Assembly (NCBI GenBank): GCA_036924085.1
Contig: JAVGWX010000008.1
Span: forward strand, 236,001-300,000
Reading direction: 5' to 3'
Source: Ariolimax columbianus
Taxonomy: Eukaryota; Mollusca; Gastropoda; Stylommatophora; Arionidae
Length of the DNA stretch: 64,000 bases
Shown: one piece after another, positions 1 to 11,450 of the stretch
Numbering within the stretch: position 1 is the first letter of the stretch
How the letters are laid out: each line of letters opens with the position of its first letter
Notes under the pieces: generated by a model
Databases searched by the model: none
The model's input: the letters and a program-made list of their open reading frames with translations, nothing else
Told to the model about the DNA's origin: nothing
Position numbers and translations under genes: made by a program

Positions 1-795
1 ATGCCACTAACAACTGAAGAATGCTATATACAACACATGTGAGCCAAACCACACATGCCAACAGCCCCTGAAAGCTACATACAGCACGTCAGCCCAACCA
101 CACATGCCACCATCCCCTGAAGGCTACATATAGGACATGAGCCCAACCAAACATGCCAACATCCCCTGAAAGCTACATACAGAACGTCAACCCAACCACA
201 CATGCCACCAGCCCCTGAGGGCTACATATAGGACATGAGCCCAACCACACATGCCAACAACCCCTGAAAGCTACATACAGCACGTCAGCTCAACCACACA
301 TGCCACCAGCCCCTGAGGGCTACATATAGGACATGAGCCCAACCACACATGCCACCAGCCCCTGAAGGCTACATACAGAACGTCAACCCAACCACACATG
401 CCACCAACCACTGAAGGCTACATACAGAACGTCAACCCAACCACACATGCCACCAACCACTGAAGGCTACATACAGAACGTCAACCCAACCACACATGCC
501 ACCAACCACTGAAGGCTACATACAGGACGTGAGCCCAACAACACATGCCACCAACCACACATGCCACCAACCTCTGAAGGCTACATACAGCACGTCAACT
601 CAACCACACATGCCACCAACCACACATGCCACCAGCCACACATGCCACCAACCACACATGCCACCAGCCCCTGAAGGCTACATTCAGCACATCAACCCAG
701 CCACACATGCCACCAACCACACATGCCACCAACCCCTGAAGGCTACATACAGCACGTCAACCCAACCACACATGCCACCAACCCCTCCAACTCCA
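1..795. repeat. 49-bp minisatellite, enters from left edge
   Basis: Units carry the core CTGAAGGCTACATACAG and CCACACATGCCACC. Regular copies are 49 bp apart, for example near 410, 459 and 508. Short internal sub-repeats of the CACACATGCCACCA piece occur at 540-660. The array is open in several frames only because 49 bp and the base composition lack stops. It lies in MCPH1 intron 6. Confidence 0.9.
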
Positions 796-867
796 CCACT
801 ACACAGAAAAACTAGCACGACAATAAGCTGGACCTTTAGATCATTATTTCAGCTACAGGAACACAAG

Positions 868-1270
868 TAGTTAGCGCTGGCTATCTCTCCAGTCAAAGGG
901 ACTGGGTTCAATCCATAGTTTAGACACACTGCAGTTAAAGGGAATGGGTTCAATCCATAGTTTAGACACACTGCAGTTAAAGGGAATGGGTTCAATCCAT
1001 AGTTTAGACACACTCCAGTCAAAGGGACTGGGTTCAATCCATAGTTTAGACACACTCCAGTCAAAGGGAATGGGTTCAATCCATAGTTTAGACACACTCC
1101 AGTCAAAGGGACTGGGTTCAATCCATAGTTTCGACACACTCCAGTCAAAGGGACTGGGTTTAATCCATAGTTTTGACACACTCCAGTCAAAGGGACTGGG
1201 TTCAATCCATAGTTTTAACACACTCCAGTCTATCCAGCTATAAATGGGTACCTTATGGAAGGCAAGGAGG
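868..1270 (+). mobile_element. tRNA-derived SINE with amplified B-box half
   Basis: A pol III A-box-like TAGTTAGCGCTGG (868-880) is followed 37 bp later by a perfect B-box-like GGTTCAATCC (905-914), the layout of a tRNA-derived SINE head. The B-box half is then repeated in tandem. The body resumes after 1230 with AAATGGGTACC, a tract also seen, slightly diverged, at 10885. No cloverleaf can be completed, so this is not a tRNA gene. Confidence 0.6.
891..1226 (+). repeat. 42-bp minisatellite carrying pol III B-boxes
   Basis: Eight copies of a 42-bp unit place GGTTCAATCC at 905, 947, 989, 1031, 1073, 1115 and 1199, with a one-base variant at 1157. The unit is the second half of the SINE promoter plus 30 bp of body. 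Spacing is exactly 42 bp throughout, so expansion was by unequal exchange or slippage. Confidence 0.92.
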
Positions 1271-1362
1271 AAGGGACCTTGCAACCCCAACACAACAAAA
1301 AAAATATCTAGCTCAATAAAGCTACCACATTTCATCCCAGACTGCAGTGTCTGCAATCTTAC

Positions 1363-1410
1363 CTAATATACGTCGTTGGAGTTGTACATCTGCTGGACCT
1401 TTGGGTGTGG
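1363..1410 (-). CDS. MCPH1: MCPH1 exon 6 (48 nt)
   Basis: A 48-nt segment between acceptor GACTCACCTCCAG and donor GTAAGATT is open in the required phase. It gives A-TPKGPADVQLQRRIL plus one base (phase 1 out). It completes the split codon from exon 5 (G + CC = Ala) and continues the serine/proline-rich region expected after the basic helix. Sequence conservation is low here, so the call rests on splice sites and phase. The next exon lies beyond the left edge or is hidden in the arrays at 1-1350. Confidence 0.72.
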   Translation of the reverse strand, partial: PHPKVQQMYNSNDVY

Positions 1411-1538
1411 CTGGAGGTGAGTCACAAAAATGTGTACCCAGAACTGAAAATAGAGAATTAGGCATGACAGAAACATGGAAGACAACAATAATATTCAAAT
1501 ATAGAAAGACAATGAACTTTTTGTAAAGCTCAATACAT

Positions 1539-4376
1539 TAACAATAAAATAGATTATACAAAACTAACAATAAAATAGATTACACAAAACTAACACCAGA
1601 ATAGATTACATAAAACTAACAATAAAATAGATTACACAAAACTAACAATAAAATAGATTACACAAAACTAACAATAAAATAGATTACACAAAACTAACAA
1701 TAAAATAGATTACATAAAACTAACAATAAAATAGATTACACAAAACTAACAATAAAATAGATTACACAAAACTAACAATAAAATAGATTACACAAAAATA
1801 ACAATAAAATAGATTACATAAAATTAACAATAAAATAGATTACACAAAACTAACAATAAAATAGATTACACAAAACTAACAATAAAATAGATTACACAAA
1901 ACTAACAATAAAATAGATTACACAAAACTAACAATAAAATAGATTACATAAAATTAACAATAAAATAAATTACACACAACTAACAATAAAATATATTACA
2001 CAAAACTAACACCAGAATAGATTACACAAAAATAACAATAAAATAGATTACACAAAACTAACAATAAAATAGGTTACACAATACTAACAATAAAATAGAT
2101 TACACAAAACTAACAATAAAATAGATTACATAAAATTAACAATAAAATAGATTACACAAAATTAACAATAAAATATGTTACACAAAAATAACAATAAAAT
2201 AGATTACACAAAACTAACAATAAAATAAATTACACACAACTAACAATACAATAGATTACACAAAACTGACACCAGAATAGATTACACAAAAATAACAATA
2301 AAATAGATTACACAAAACTAACAATAAAATAGATTTTACAAAACTAACAATAAAATAAATTACATAAAATTAACAATAAAATAGAATACACAAAATTAAC
2401 AATAAAATAGAATACACAAAACTAACAATAAAATAGATTACATAAAATTAACAATAAAATAGATTACACAAAATTAACAATAAAATATAATTCACAAAAC
2501 TAACAATAAAATAGATTACACAAAACTAACAATAAAATAAATTACACACAACTAACAATACAACAGATTACACAAAACTAACACCAGAATAGATTACACA
2601 AAACTAACAATAAAATAGATTACACAAAACTAACAATAAAATAGATTACACAAAACTAACAATAAAATAGATTACATAAAATTAACAATAAAATAGATTA
2701 CACAAAATTAACAATAAAATAGAATTCACAAAACTAACAATAAAATAGATTACATAAAAATAACAATAAAATAAATTACACACAACTAACAATAAAATAT
2801 ATTACACAAAACTAACACCAGAATAGATTACATAAAAATAACAATAAAATAGATTACACAAAACTAACAATAAAATAGATTACATAAAATTAACAATAAA
2901 ATAGATTACACAAAATTAACAATAAAATAGAATACACAAAACTAACAATAAAATAGATTACATAAAAATAACAATTAAATAAATTACACACAACTAACAA
3001 TAAAATATATTACACAAAACTAACACCAGAATAGATTACACAAAACTAACAATAAAATAGATTACACAAAACTAACAATAAAATAGGTTACACAATACTA
3101 ACAATAAAATAGATTACACAAAACTAACAATAAAATAGATTACATAAAATTAACAATAAAATAGATTACACAAAATTAACAATAAAATATATTACACAAA
3201 ACTAACACCAGAATAGATTACACAAAAATAACAATAAAATAGATTACACAAAACTAACAATAAAATAGATTACACAAAACTAACAATAAAATAAATTACA
3301 CACAACTAACAATACAATAGATTACACAAAACTGACACCAGAATAAATTACACAAAAATAACAATAAAATAGATTACACAAAATTAACAATAAAATAGAA
3401 TTCACAAAACTAACAATAAAATAGATTACATAAAAATAACAATAAAATAAATTACACACAACTAACAATAAAATATATTACACAAAAACTAACAACAGAA
3501 TAGATTATACAAAAATAACAATCAAATAGATTACACAAAACTAACAATAAAATAGATTACACAAAACTAACAATAAAATAGATTTCATAAAATTAACAAT
3601 AAAATAGATTACACAAAATTAACAATAAAATAGAATACACAAAACTAACAATAAAATAGATTACACAAAACTAATAATAAAATAAATTACACACAACTAA
3701 CAATAAAATAGATTACACAAAGCTAACAATAAAATAAATTACACACAACTAACAATAAAATAGATTACACAAAAATAACAATAAAATAGATTACACAAAA
3801 CTAACAATAAAATAGATTACATAAAAATCAAATAAATTACACAAAAATAACAATAAAATAGATTACACAAAACTAACAATAAAATAAATTACACAAAACT
3901 AACAATAAAATAGATTACATAAAAATAACAATAAAATAGATTACACAAAATTAAAAATAAAATAGAATACACAAAACTAACAATAAAATAGATTACACAA
4001 AACTAACAATAAAATAAATTACACACAACTAACAATAAAATAGATTACACAAAACTAACACCAGAATAGATTACACAAAAATAACAATAAAATAGATTTC
4101 ACAAAAACTAACACCAGAATAGATTACACAAAACAACAATAAAATAGATTACCCAAAACTAACACCAGATTAGATTACACAAAACAACAATGAAATTGAT
4201 TACACAAAACTAACACCAGAATAGATTACACAAAACAACAATAAAATAAATTACATAAAATTAACAATAGAATAGATTACATAAAACACACCAAAAATTG
4301 ATTATATTAACAAAATTAAGCTAACACCAAAATAGATTACATACAAATAAAAGTAACATAGATTACACAAAAAACT
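1539..4376. repeat. 26-bp AT-rich minisatellite, ~109 units
   Basis: The core is AACAATAAAATAGATTACAC, with a 26-bp period. Common variants replace the start with ACCAGAATAG, or CACAAA with CATAAA, and recur at irregular multiples of the unit, suggesting blocks copied together. The array fills most of MCPH1 intron 5 and resumes briefly at 4750, after the insertion at 4381-4740. Confidence 0.93.
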
Positions 4377-4380
4377 AACA

Positions 4381-4740
4381 TCTTCTTCATTGTTCATCCT
4401 CAAACTCTCGCAACCAAGCCCTGAAAAGGGCTTTGCAAGTTGCAGTATGTTGTCCGGAGAACTATATGTGCTACATCGTAGTCTACAGTTGGGCTGTGAT
4501 ATTTGAACCTTTCGGCCTGACACGTCTGATTTCAGCAGGCATTTTTGGGTACCGGGTTAGCCTTCCCTCTTCAATCTCTTCTCTTTAGCTAGTCTATCCT
4601 TTTGCAGTCTGTTATTCAGGATCACCGCATACAATTGGAGAAGGGACTTAGCAGCTCTGTGCTGCTAGCACTGACGATAGCAGTGAGCTTTGGGTCACTG
4701 ACCACTACAGTTCATGCAATGATCAGGATATTAATCCCAA
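4381..4740 (-). mobile_element. Interspersed repeat inserted in 26-bp array
   Basis: On the minus strand this segment is homologous along its length to 52500-52870 (plus strand). Shared landmarks in order are GGTGATCCTG, GAAGAGGGA, CTGCTGAA, CAGACGTGT and the 3' end before GAAGAAGA. Array sequence (AAAATAGATTACA) flanks it on both sides, so it inserted into the array. It ends in a short GAA-type tail. No coding frame or tRNA promoter is evident; class unknown, possibly SINE. Confidence 0.7.
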
Positions 4741-4779
4741 AGAAACAGTAAAATAGATTACATTAAGCCAACATTCAAA

Positions 4780-5400
4780 TTATGCTCAAAGAAAACTAAA
4801 ATTCTTCAAACATTAGACAAAGAAAACTAACATATTCAAACATTTAACACACACATTTAACCATTACACCAGAAAACTAACACATTCAACCATTACACTA
4901 GAAAACTAACACATTCAACCATTACACCAGAAAACTAACACATTCAACCATTACACCAAGATAACTAACACATTCAACCATTACACCAGAAAACTAACAC
5001 ATTCAACCATTACACCAGAAAACTAACACATTCAACCATTACACCAGAAAACTAACACATTCAACCATTACACCAAGATAACTAACACATTCAACCATTA
5101 CACCAAGATAACTAACACACATTCAACCATTACACCAAGATAACTAACATGTTCAACCATAACACCAGAAAACTAACACATTCAACCATTACACCAGAAA
5201 ACTAACACATTCAACCATTACACCAAGATAACTAACACACATTCAACCATTATACTAAGATAACTAATACATTCAACCATAACACCAGAAAACTAACACA
5301 TTCAACCATTACACCAAGATAACTAACAAACATTCAACCATTACACCAAGATAACTAACACACATTCAACCATTACACCAAGATAACTAACACACATTCA
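4780..5400. repeat. 29-bp minisatellite
   Basis: Units contain CATTCAACCATTACACCA followed by GAAAACTAACA or AGATAACTAACA, about 19-20 copies. The sequence resembles the neighbouring 26-bp array (ATTACAC..AAACTAACA), so the two may share an origin. Its last unit ends six bases from the MCPH1 exon 5 donor. Confidence 0.9.
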
Positions 5401-5407
5401 AGCCCAC

Positions 5408-5504
5408 CTTGTCTTTGTTCTCTCCTCATCTTCTCCAACCGTTCTTGCATACTAGGAGGTGTGTCTGGTACTGGGGAGTTTGCTCTTGACACAGCAGCAA
5501 ATAG
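5408..5504 (-). CDS. MCPH1: MCPH1 exon 5, basic helix
   Basis: The 97-nt exon encodes LFAAVSRANSPVPDTPPS, then MQERLEKMRREQRQ plus one base. The human counterpart is the TPTIEINSRHHS / AMEKRLQEMKEKREN segment. The chosen acceptor (CAACATAAAG before CTA) is the only nearby AG that keeps phase 0 with exon 4. The GTGGGC donor is weaker than its neighbours. A 29-bp tandem array starts six bases beyond that donor, so the array abuts the splice site. The acceptor choice is the least certain boundary; the coding match itself is strong. Confidence 0.87.
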
Positions 5505-5570
5505 CTTTATGTTGGTGAAGACAAGTTTGTAACAAGACAATCATTTATCACTAAAGAATAGTACACTGTT

Positions 5571-5780
5571 ATAGGAGCCGCGTAGCGTGCTGACTTCGCA
5601 TCTGAGTGGTCTTGGGTTCATTCCCCAGTTGAGGCGGAAATGTTTTTTTCAGACCGCAACGGCTCCCGGGTCGACCCAGCCAGACCGCTGTACCCTTTTC
5701 CCGGTAATTTCCATAACTGCCGCTATATCGCTGGACCTAATTTGCGGAACTTTGGATAGTGCGTGAAAAAAATGCGTCAG
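5571..5780 (+). mobile_element. tRNA-derived SINE
   Basis: An A-box-like TAGCGTGCTG (5583-5592) and a B-box-like GGTTCATTCC (5615-5624) have tRNA spacing. They are followed by a body with CGGCTCCCGGGTCGACCC and CGCTATATCGCTGG. The element lies just upstream of the piggyBac relic, in intron 4. Ends and target duplication were not resolved. Confidence 0.6.
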
Positions 5781-5900
5781 AATCTAAAAATAACCGACCA
5801 ATCGTGGTCAAACCTCATGGTTAGTCATTGCAAATGTCTGCCCCTCATGTTTGAATTGATTTTGTGTGGTTTAACGTGAAAAAATTCGGAAAATTCACAA

Positions 5901-6500
5901 TGAAACGAGCGGCTGATGAACCAAGCACTTCAACAGGAAAGCAAAGTAAGTCTAGGCTTAAGACAGTCCAACAGGTGATCGATACTTTGGTTGATTCAGA
6001 CTGAGAAGTCAGAATTTCATCAAGAATACTTTTCCAGTTCAAGTGACACAGACAGTGAGAGCTCGAATGATGAGAAGAATCTTGAACCTTGTAGATCTAG
6101 AGCGATAGTAAGAGAAGGGGGGCGTGTCCCTCAAACAGCTGATGGGAGAGATCTAGGTGGTGATGAAGGTTGGACAAGGAATTTTGTATCACCAAATACA
6201 GATCTGAATTTCAATGAGGATGGAAAAGGCCCAGTGAACATTCCTGGATCTATCACAGAGGAGAGTGAACCGATTGACTTTTCATCCTTGTTTTTGGATG
6301 ATACTTTCTGGCAAAATTTGACAGAGAAAACCAACCTCCAGGCACACCATTTGCATATAGCAAAGCCCAACTCCTACAATGCCAAAAATTTCAAGGATGC
6401 CACAGTGGAAGAAATGAAGGCTTTTCTTGGACTGAGGATCTATATGGAATACTTATGTATAAAGCCCAGCTATCGGGATTATTGGACAAATGAGGGCTCT
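5901..6500 (+). pseudogene. piggyBac transposase, N-terminal half (interrupted)
   Basis: A start-like ATG at 5901 (MKRAADEPSTS) shifts frame near 5945. The main open frame from 5991 has an acidic serine-rich N-terminus, then FKDATVEEMKAFLGLRIYME and KPSYRDYWTNEGS. The last is the piggyBac signature that leads into the DDE domain. The reading frame is cut at 6500 by the LINE and continues without loss at 9532. No TTAA-flanked terminal repeat was found. Confidence 0.85.
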
Positions 6501-9500
6501 TCTTCTTCTTCTTCTGCGTACGCAGTCAGACAGTAACCATTATTTTTTCGAAAAAAGCGGCGGTCATCCTGAGGCTGTCGCCACTGCCATAGAGCTTGTC
6601 TTGCAGTTCCACTGGTAATGGCCACATCTGCTCTCTCTGATCCTCGTATGTCGGGCAGTTCTGCAGCAGATGTTCAGTGGTCATTTTACCAGTACCGCAC
6701 GGGCATTCGTCGGTACCACCTATCTTCAATTTGTTGAATAGGTAGTACCTCAGTCTATTGTGGTCAGTGCGAAGTCTGAAGACAACGACCTGCTCTCTTC
6801 TGTTCAACTGGTAATAGGCATCGTTTTTGGTGTAACCAGTATGTTCGGTTTCCCATTTGGTCATGTATCTGGCTTTGATAAGCCGTTTTGACTCTTCGTA
6901 CGTCATACTGGTATCTGTTTGTGGTAGTCTTGCACCTTCTTTTGCCAGTCTGTCTGCCTCCTCGTTGCCTTGGATGTTGCAGTGTGACGGAACCCACTGT
7001 ACCACTACCCTTTTTGGTGCGGACTGCTGGCACAGTTTGCAGAGTGCTGCTCTTAAGTCATTAAGCTCAGTGTTTTTCTGGCTTTATAGCGCTGTGACTA
7101 CGGCGAGAGCATCTGTCAGCAGGACTATATGGCTCTCATTTTCACTGTGTGTCACCATTTCTTCCACTGCCGACCTCAGTGCCTCTGCCTCCGCTCTGAA
7201 ATTGCTTGTGTACTTACCAGTAGCGAATGACAGTGTTATTTTTCTGCCATTTGGTAGGTTCAGGAATGCTCCTGCCCCTCCGTTCTGTGTTGTGTTTGTT
7301 ACAGAACCGTCGGTGTATGCATGGGTCCAGTCCATGTTTGGGTAGCTTTTCGTTATGAAGCTTAGGGTAGTATCTCTCCTTTCTTTTTCAGTCTGGCAGT
7401 TTTTGTTTGCAATACCTGGTATATTTTCTACCACCTCTGGAAATATATCCTGCCTCCAGGTAGGTTTTCGTACAGTAGTGATGGGTTTTGGTGTTGTTAG
7501 TGCGTTTATGGGATCTTCGTGCATCTTTGCTTTGGCTATTTCTGCAAAGTTTCTCCGCTTTAGTTTCCCATTTCCCAAATTGTTTAGTCTCTGGTGCATT
7601 GGATGGTCGGTCAGTCTTCGGAGTTTCTCTGACTGCAGCTGGGCTCTGCAGTCTCTTCTATCGGTCATGGATTGCAGTTTTGTAATCTTTTCAAGTTCTA
7701 CAATTGGCGTTGACTTCATGCCACCTGTTATAATTCTCATGGCTTGGTTTTGAAGTTTGTTAACTTTATCGAAGTTCGCCTTCGCTGCTGTTGTCCATGC
7801 CGCAATGCCATACTCGAGAACTGGTCTCACTCTTCCAGTGTACAGTTTCTTTAGTATGCCTTCGTCTGCTCCCCAGCTTGTGCCAGCAAGTTTCCTCATG
7901 ATTGCCATTCTTTCTCTGGCTTTCATTCGGTTTCTCTCAATCTGACTTTTCCATGTCATGCGCCGATCAAATGTGACTCCCAGATAGGTTGGGTTGTCGT
8001 TTGGCTGCAGGATTTTGCCCTTTAGACTTAATTTGGTACTTTGGGGTTTTAATGAAAGTGAGAATATTGTGCATGTGGTTTTCTCCTCGTTTATTTTGAC
8101 CAGCCATGAGTTCGCCCACTCTTCCAGCGATGTTAGGGCCGTCTGCATCCGATTTCTTGCTATGGTGAGATTCTTTTCAGAGGTCCACATAGCCAGATCA
8201 TCTGCAAACATTGAGCTATGGACTCTTCTTGGTATATTCTCTGTAATATCGTTTATATATACCAGGAAGAGTGTGGGTGACAATACTCCCCCTTGGGGTA
8301 CTCCCTGCTCGAGTGTCACCTTTTTGCTCATCTGCCCTTGTACTTGGACTCTGGCCGTTCTTTGTTTGAGGTAGTGGTTGATCCACTTGTACATCTTCCC
8401 ACAGACATCACTTCTTCTTAGCTTGACTCTAAGTCCATCTTTCCAGACTTTGTCAAATGCCTTTTCCAGATCCACCCAAACAGCTACTGTGTGTTTCTGT
8501 GCCTGGTAGGCATCTTCTATCTCCTGGCCTATGAGGATGACCTGGTCCTCAGTGGATCTGTGCTGTCTAAAGCCGGCTTGCTGTGGAATTAGTATTCGTT
8601 TTTCTTCCAGATGCCACATCAGTCTGGTGTTTATCATCCGTTCCATCAGCTTGCCGACACAGCTCAGTAGGATTATGGGCCTGTATCCATTTGGATCTGT
8701 TTTGTCCTTTCCTGTTTTTGGTACTGGTACCAGTATTGCGTCTTTCCATGCCTGTGGTACAATTCCCCTTTTCCAGCTTTGGTTCAGGACCGATAGCAGT
8801 TTCTTCTTCGCTGTTTGGCCCAGCCCCATCAGCATTTCGTTTGTTATCCCGTCTTTTCCGGGAGATTTCCTTTTCTTTAGTGTTCTCATAGCCTCTTCCA
8901 TTTCGCGCATTGTTAGTTTGGCCATCATGTGCTCTTCAGGAGCCGTATTCATGTTTTCGTGTCCCTTTAGCTCTTCGCTAATGTCTGTATGCTTATCTGC
9001 AGGGACCTCGATGTGGTTTGCTCTGGCATAGTGATCGACAAAGGCGTTTGCGGCTTTCTTACCTGTGATCAAGTTCTCGCCCTGCTTGATAGTAATTTGT
9101 TTATTTGACGGGGTTTCGTCGTTCATGGCTCTGACTAGCTTCCATAGCTTGTTCCCGTCTTTGTCCAGGTTTAGACTTTCCGTTTTATTTTTCCAGCTTT
9201 CTCTTGCTGTTTGCTTGAGAGTGTGTTTGTACTTCGCCGCGGCGGCTTTGAGGGCGATGTTTGCCTCCATGGATTTTTCTCGCTCTGCCATGTTCCTAGC
9301 ATTTGTTACTGCATCTTCCACTTTCTGCAACTCATCATTCCAGTAGGGCTTATAGTTTTTCCTAGCTCCTCTTGGGATGGTTTCAGTGGCGGCTTGCATT
9401 ATTGCCTTGCTTAGGCTCTCTACCATGGGCTTCATTTTGGTGTTTCGTGTGTTGATGGTTTCACACAGCCCATCTGTCAGGATTGCAAATCTGTCCCAGT

Positions 9501-9517
9501 CGGCTCGTTTGTAATTC
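6501..9517 (-). mobile_element. 5'-truncated RNase H-bearing LINE nested in piggyBac
   Basis: The 3017-bp insertion is bounded by a perfect 14-bp target duplication, CAAATGAGGGCTCT, at 6487-6500 and 9518-9531. On the minus strand it begins inside the pol reading frame (endonuclease lost) and ends in a short GAA-repeat tail. Both are normal products of target-primed reverse transcription. Removing it restores a continuous piggyBac frame (..YWTNEGS-DFVGFTPGF..). Fragments of the same family lie at 35186-35392 and 52870-52950. Confidence 0.95.
6526..9517 (-). pseudogene. LINE pol: reverse transcriptase + RNase H, one internal stop
   Basis: Reverse transcriptase landmarks in order are GKDGITNEML, NGYRPIILLS, QAGFRQHRSTEDQ, VDLEKAFDKVW, GVPQGGVLSPTLF and the catalytic FADD of MFADDLAMW. 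RNase H follows: YTDGS, the glutamate in AEAEAL, LLTDALAVV, and NEEADRLAKEGA after an in-frame TAA at 7084-7086. A C-terminal CPCGTG..TTEHLLQNC zinc-knuckle-like motif and a stop near 6526 end it. The first 15 codons of the longest open frame (from 9561) are antisense piggyBac sequence, not pol. RNase H places it near the I/Nimb-type groups; the exact clade is uncertain. Confidence 0.9.
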
Positions 9518-9531
9518 CAAATGAGGGCTCT

Positions 9532-10730
9532 GACTTTGTTGGGTTTACTCCCGGATTTCAAAATGTTATGACTCGAGACAGATTCTTGGCACTTTGGAGT
9601 TTTTTACACATAATTGATGAAGAAGACACAGATATCGATAAAACAGATAGAATATATCAAGTTAGGCCAAAGCAACATTTGAGCCTAGATGAGGGGATGA
9701 TCCTGACAAAAAACCGCTTGGCCATCAAGCAGTACATCAAGGCTAAGCCCACAAAGTGGGGCATAAAGTCTTTCCTTCTCTGTGAAGCTGAGACTGGCTA
9801 TATTTTGAATGCAAAAAATCTACACTGGTGCTGCACCAATGCCTATAAAAGACTTGGGCGCGGTAGGAAATACAGACCTCATGTGCAATGGAAAATAAAT
9901 CTCATGTGCTTGTCATGGACCGGTTCTACAACTCTGTAACCCTTGCTAAATATGCACTGTCATAATTACACACAGGAATTGTGGGAACCCTGCATCAAAA
10001 CAGGAAGCAGTTTCCTAAGTCTCTGAAAAGTGTAAAATAATTTGCTAGGGGCGACAGTCGCTATCTATGTCAAGAAAGTGTAACATGTTTAGTTTGGCAG
10101 GATAGAAAGCCCATCACATTTTTTTCGAACTACCACGATCCAGCCCAAAATGTAGTAATAAACAGAAGAAATAAAGGTGGCAGTCTGCAAAAGAAATACA
10201 GATGCCACAGCTGGTGAAGGACTATAATAAATATATGGGTGGCTGTGACAAAAATGACCAGATCATCGTTCTCGTCGTCATTACCACTGGCCCTGGCGGC
10301 TTTTCATAAAATTTTGTATGTGGGCCAGTTATAACTCTTACATCTTGTATGCTTCAAAGCAGCAAGCTGCTTCAAAAAAGCCAGTTTATTTCACCAGATA
10401 TATTCAGAAACTGTGCCTGCAACTTGTTGGTGGATACAGGACATCAGCCCACCGACACTCACAAAAGTAACCCTGTCCTCAACGGATGACTCCAGGCAAT
10501 CATTTTCCAGAGACTCCCCCTGGGACATCATATCTGTGTTGTGTGCATGGAAAAGCACTCCAGGTACAACAAGCAAAATCCTGGAGTGTCTTACAAAGAC
10601 AATCCGTGCAAGAAGGTGAAGAGCAACATCTGGTGCTCACTTTGCAAAAGTACCTCTGTGTAAAACAAGGATTCCTGCTGGGTGGATTGGCACACAAAGG
10701 TGGAATATTGGCGCTAGATGAAAGGTAAAC
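9532..10730 (+). pseudogene. piggyBac transposase, C-terminal half (degraded)
   Basis: The frame continues from the first half with VMTRDRFLALWSFLH and LSLDEGMI, which holds the first catalytic Asp. A frameshift near 9890 is followed by VLVMDRFYNSVTLAKY (second Asp), then WQDRKPITFFSNYHD (third Asp) and MGGCDKNDQ, a family hallmark. Further stops and shifts precede a cysteine-rich tail (LCCVHGK, CSLCK..LCVKQ) typical of piggyBac C-termini. It is clearly inactive. Confidence 0.85.
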
Positions 10731-10879
10731 CTATTTTCTACAATGTCTCCAAGTTACATCTTATTCTAAGCACTTGTTTGCATGTAACTTAACATTTTTC
10801 TATATCATGTTGGTTTTTTCTCTTAAATGCTCAGGAGCCCAGGTATGGGGGACAGTTAGGTTCAGGGCCTCAGGTCTGG

Positions 10880-11040
10880 TAGGGTTAAATGGATACCAGT
10901 TCAGTCCGGGAAGTAAAAGCGGTGAGGGAGACGAGATGGCTACCGCCCTCATATAGCCGAGCCTTTGAAATGTGAGATCGCTAACATCTCACACCCCTAC
11001 GGCAGTAATGCTATGGGTTACTTTACTATACTTTTTACAC
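10880..11040 (+). mobile_element. SINE body fragment
   Basis: The segment starts TTAAATGGATACCAG and continues with GTCCGGGAAGTAAAAGCGG, GAGACGAGATGGC and GGCAGTAATGCTATGGG. It has the look of a SINE body, and its first tract resembles AAATGGGTACC after the SINE at 1238. No promoter boxes are retained. Confidence 0.45.
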
Positions 11041-11397
11041 TGTTATACAGAGTGGACTTCACTGCACTCTGGGATGACATATATAGACAGAGCTTGACAA
11101 AAGCACTCGTCTTTGACGAGTAAAAATGTTTGCTTGACGAATAAAATACATTTTTTTAAAATCCTTACAACATAACTCTATCACGATTATTAATGATATT
11201 ACGGTGCTAATAGATTGTACACAAGCCAGCTTATGATGATGAATCTAAATGGACCTCCTTTACCACAATTTAAACTTACTAAAGCCATCGATAAATGGTA
11301 CTACAGTGCTAAAACTACCAAGAATGTTCAAGGACACACACGCCATGTCTCTGACAGTAGTTCCTTTTTTGTCTTAAGAATAAATAGGCTAATACTG
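11041..11397. other. No recognisable feature
   Basis: AT-rich intron 4 sequence with no convincing open frame, repeat or RNA gene. Confidence 0.5.
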
Positions 11398-11450
11398 TGT
11401 AAGTAATAGCTGTCCATCGTTGTCGATGAGAACTGCCGACATCATCCTTG

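Noticed and set aside
849..1356. Repetitive frames of 118 and 161 codons
   Set aside because: They are products of the 42-bp SINE-derived array on the minus strand.
5941..5955. Strong GTAAGT donor inside the piggyBac N-terminus
   Set aside because: It is on the plus strand within a decayed transposase with no matching acceptor, so chance or an old intron cannot be told apart.
9518..9561. Start of the LINE pol protein at 9561
   Set aside because: These bases belong to the target duplication and antisense piggyBac. The element begins at 9517 without its own start.
10870..10886. piggyBac right end with TTAA (..GGTAGGGTTAA)
   Set aside because: No matching inverted terminus was found upstream of 5901, and the TTAA overlaps a SINE body.
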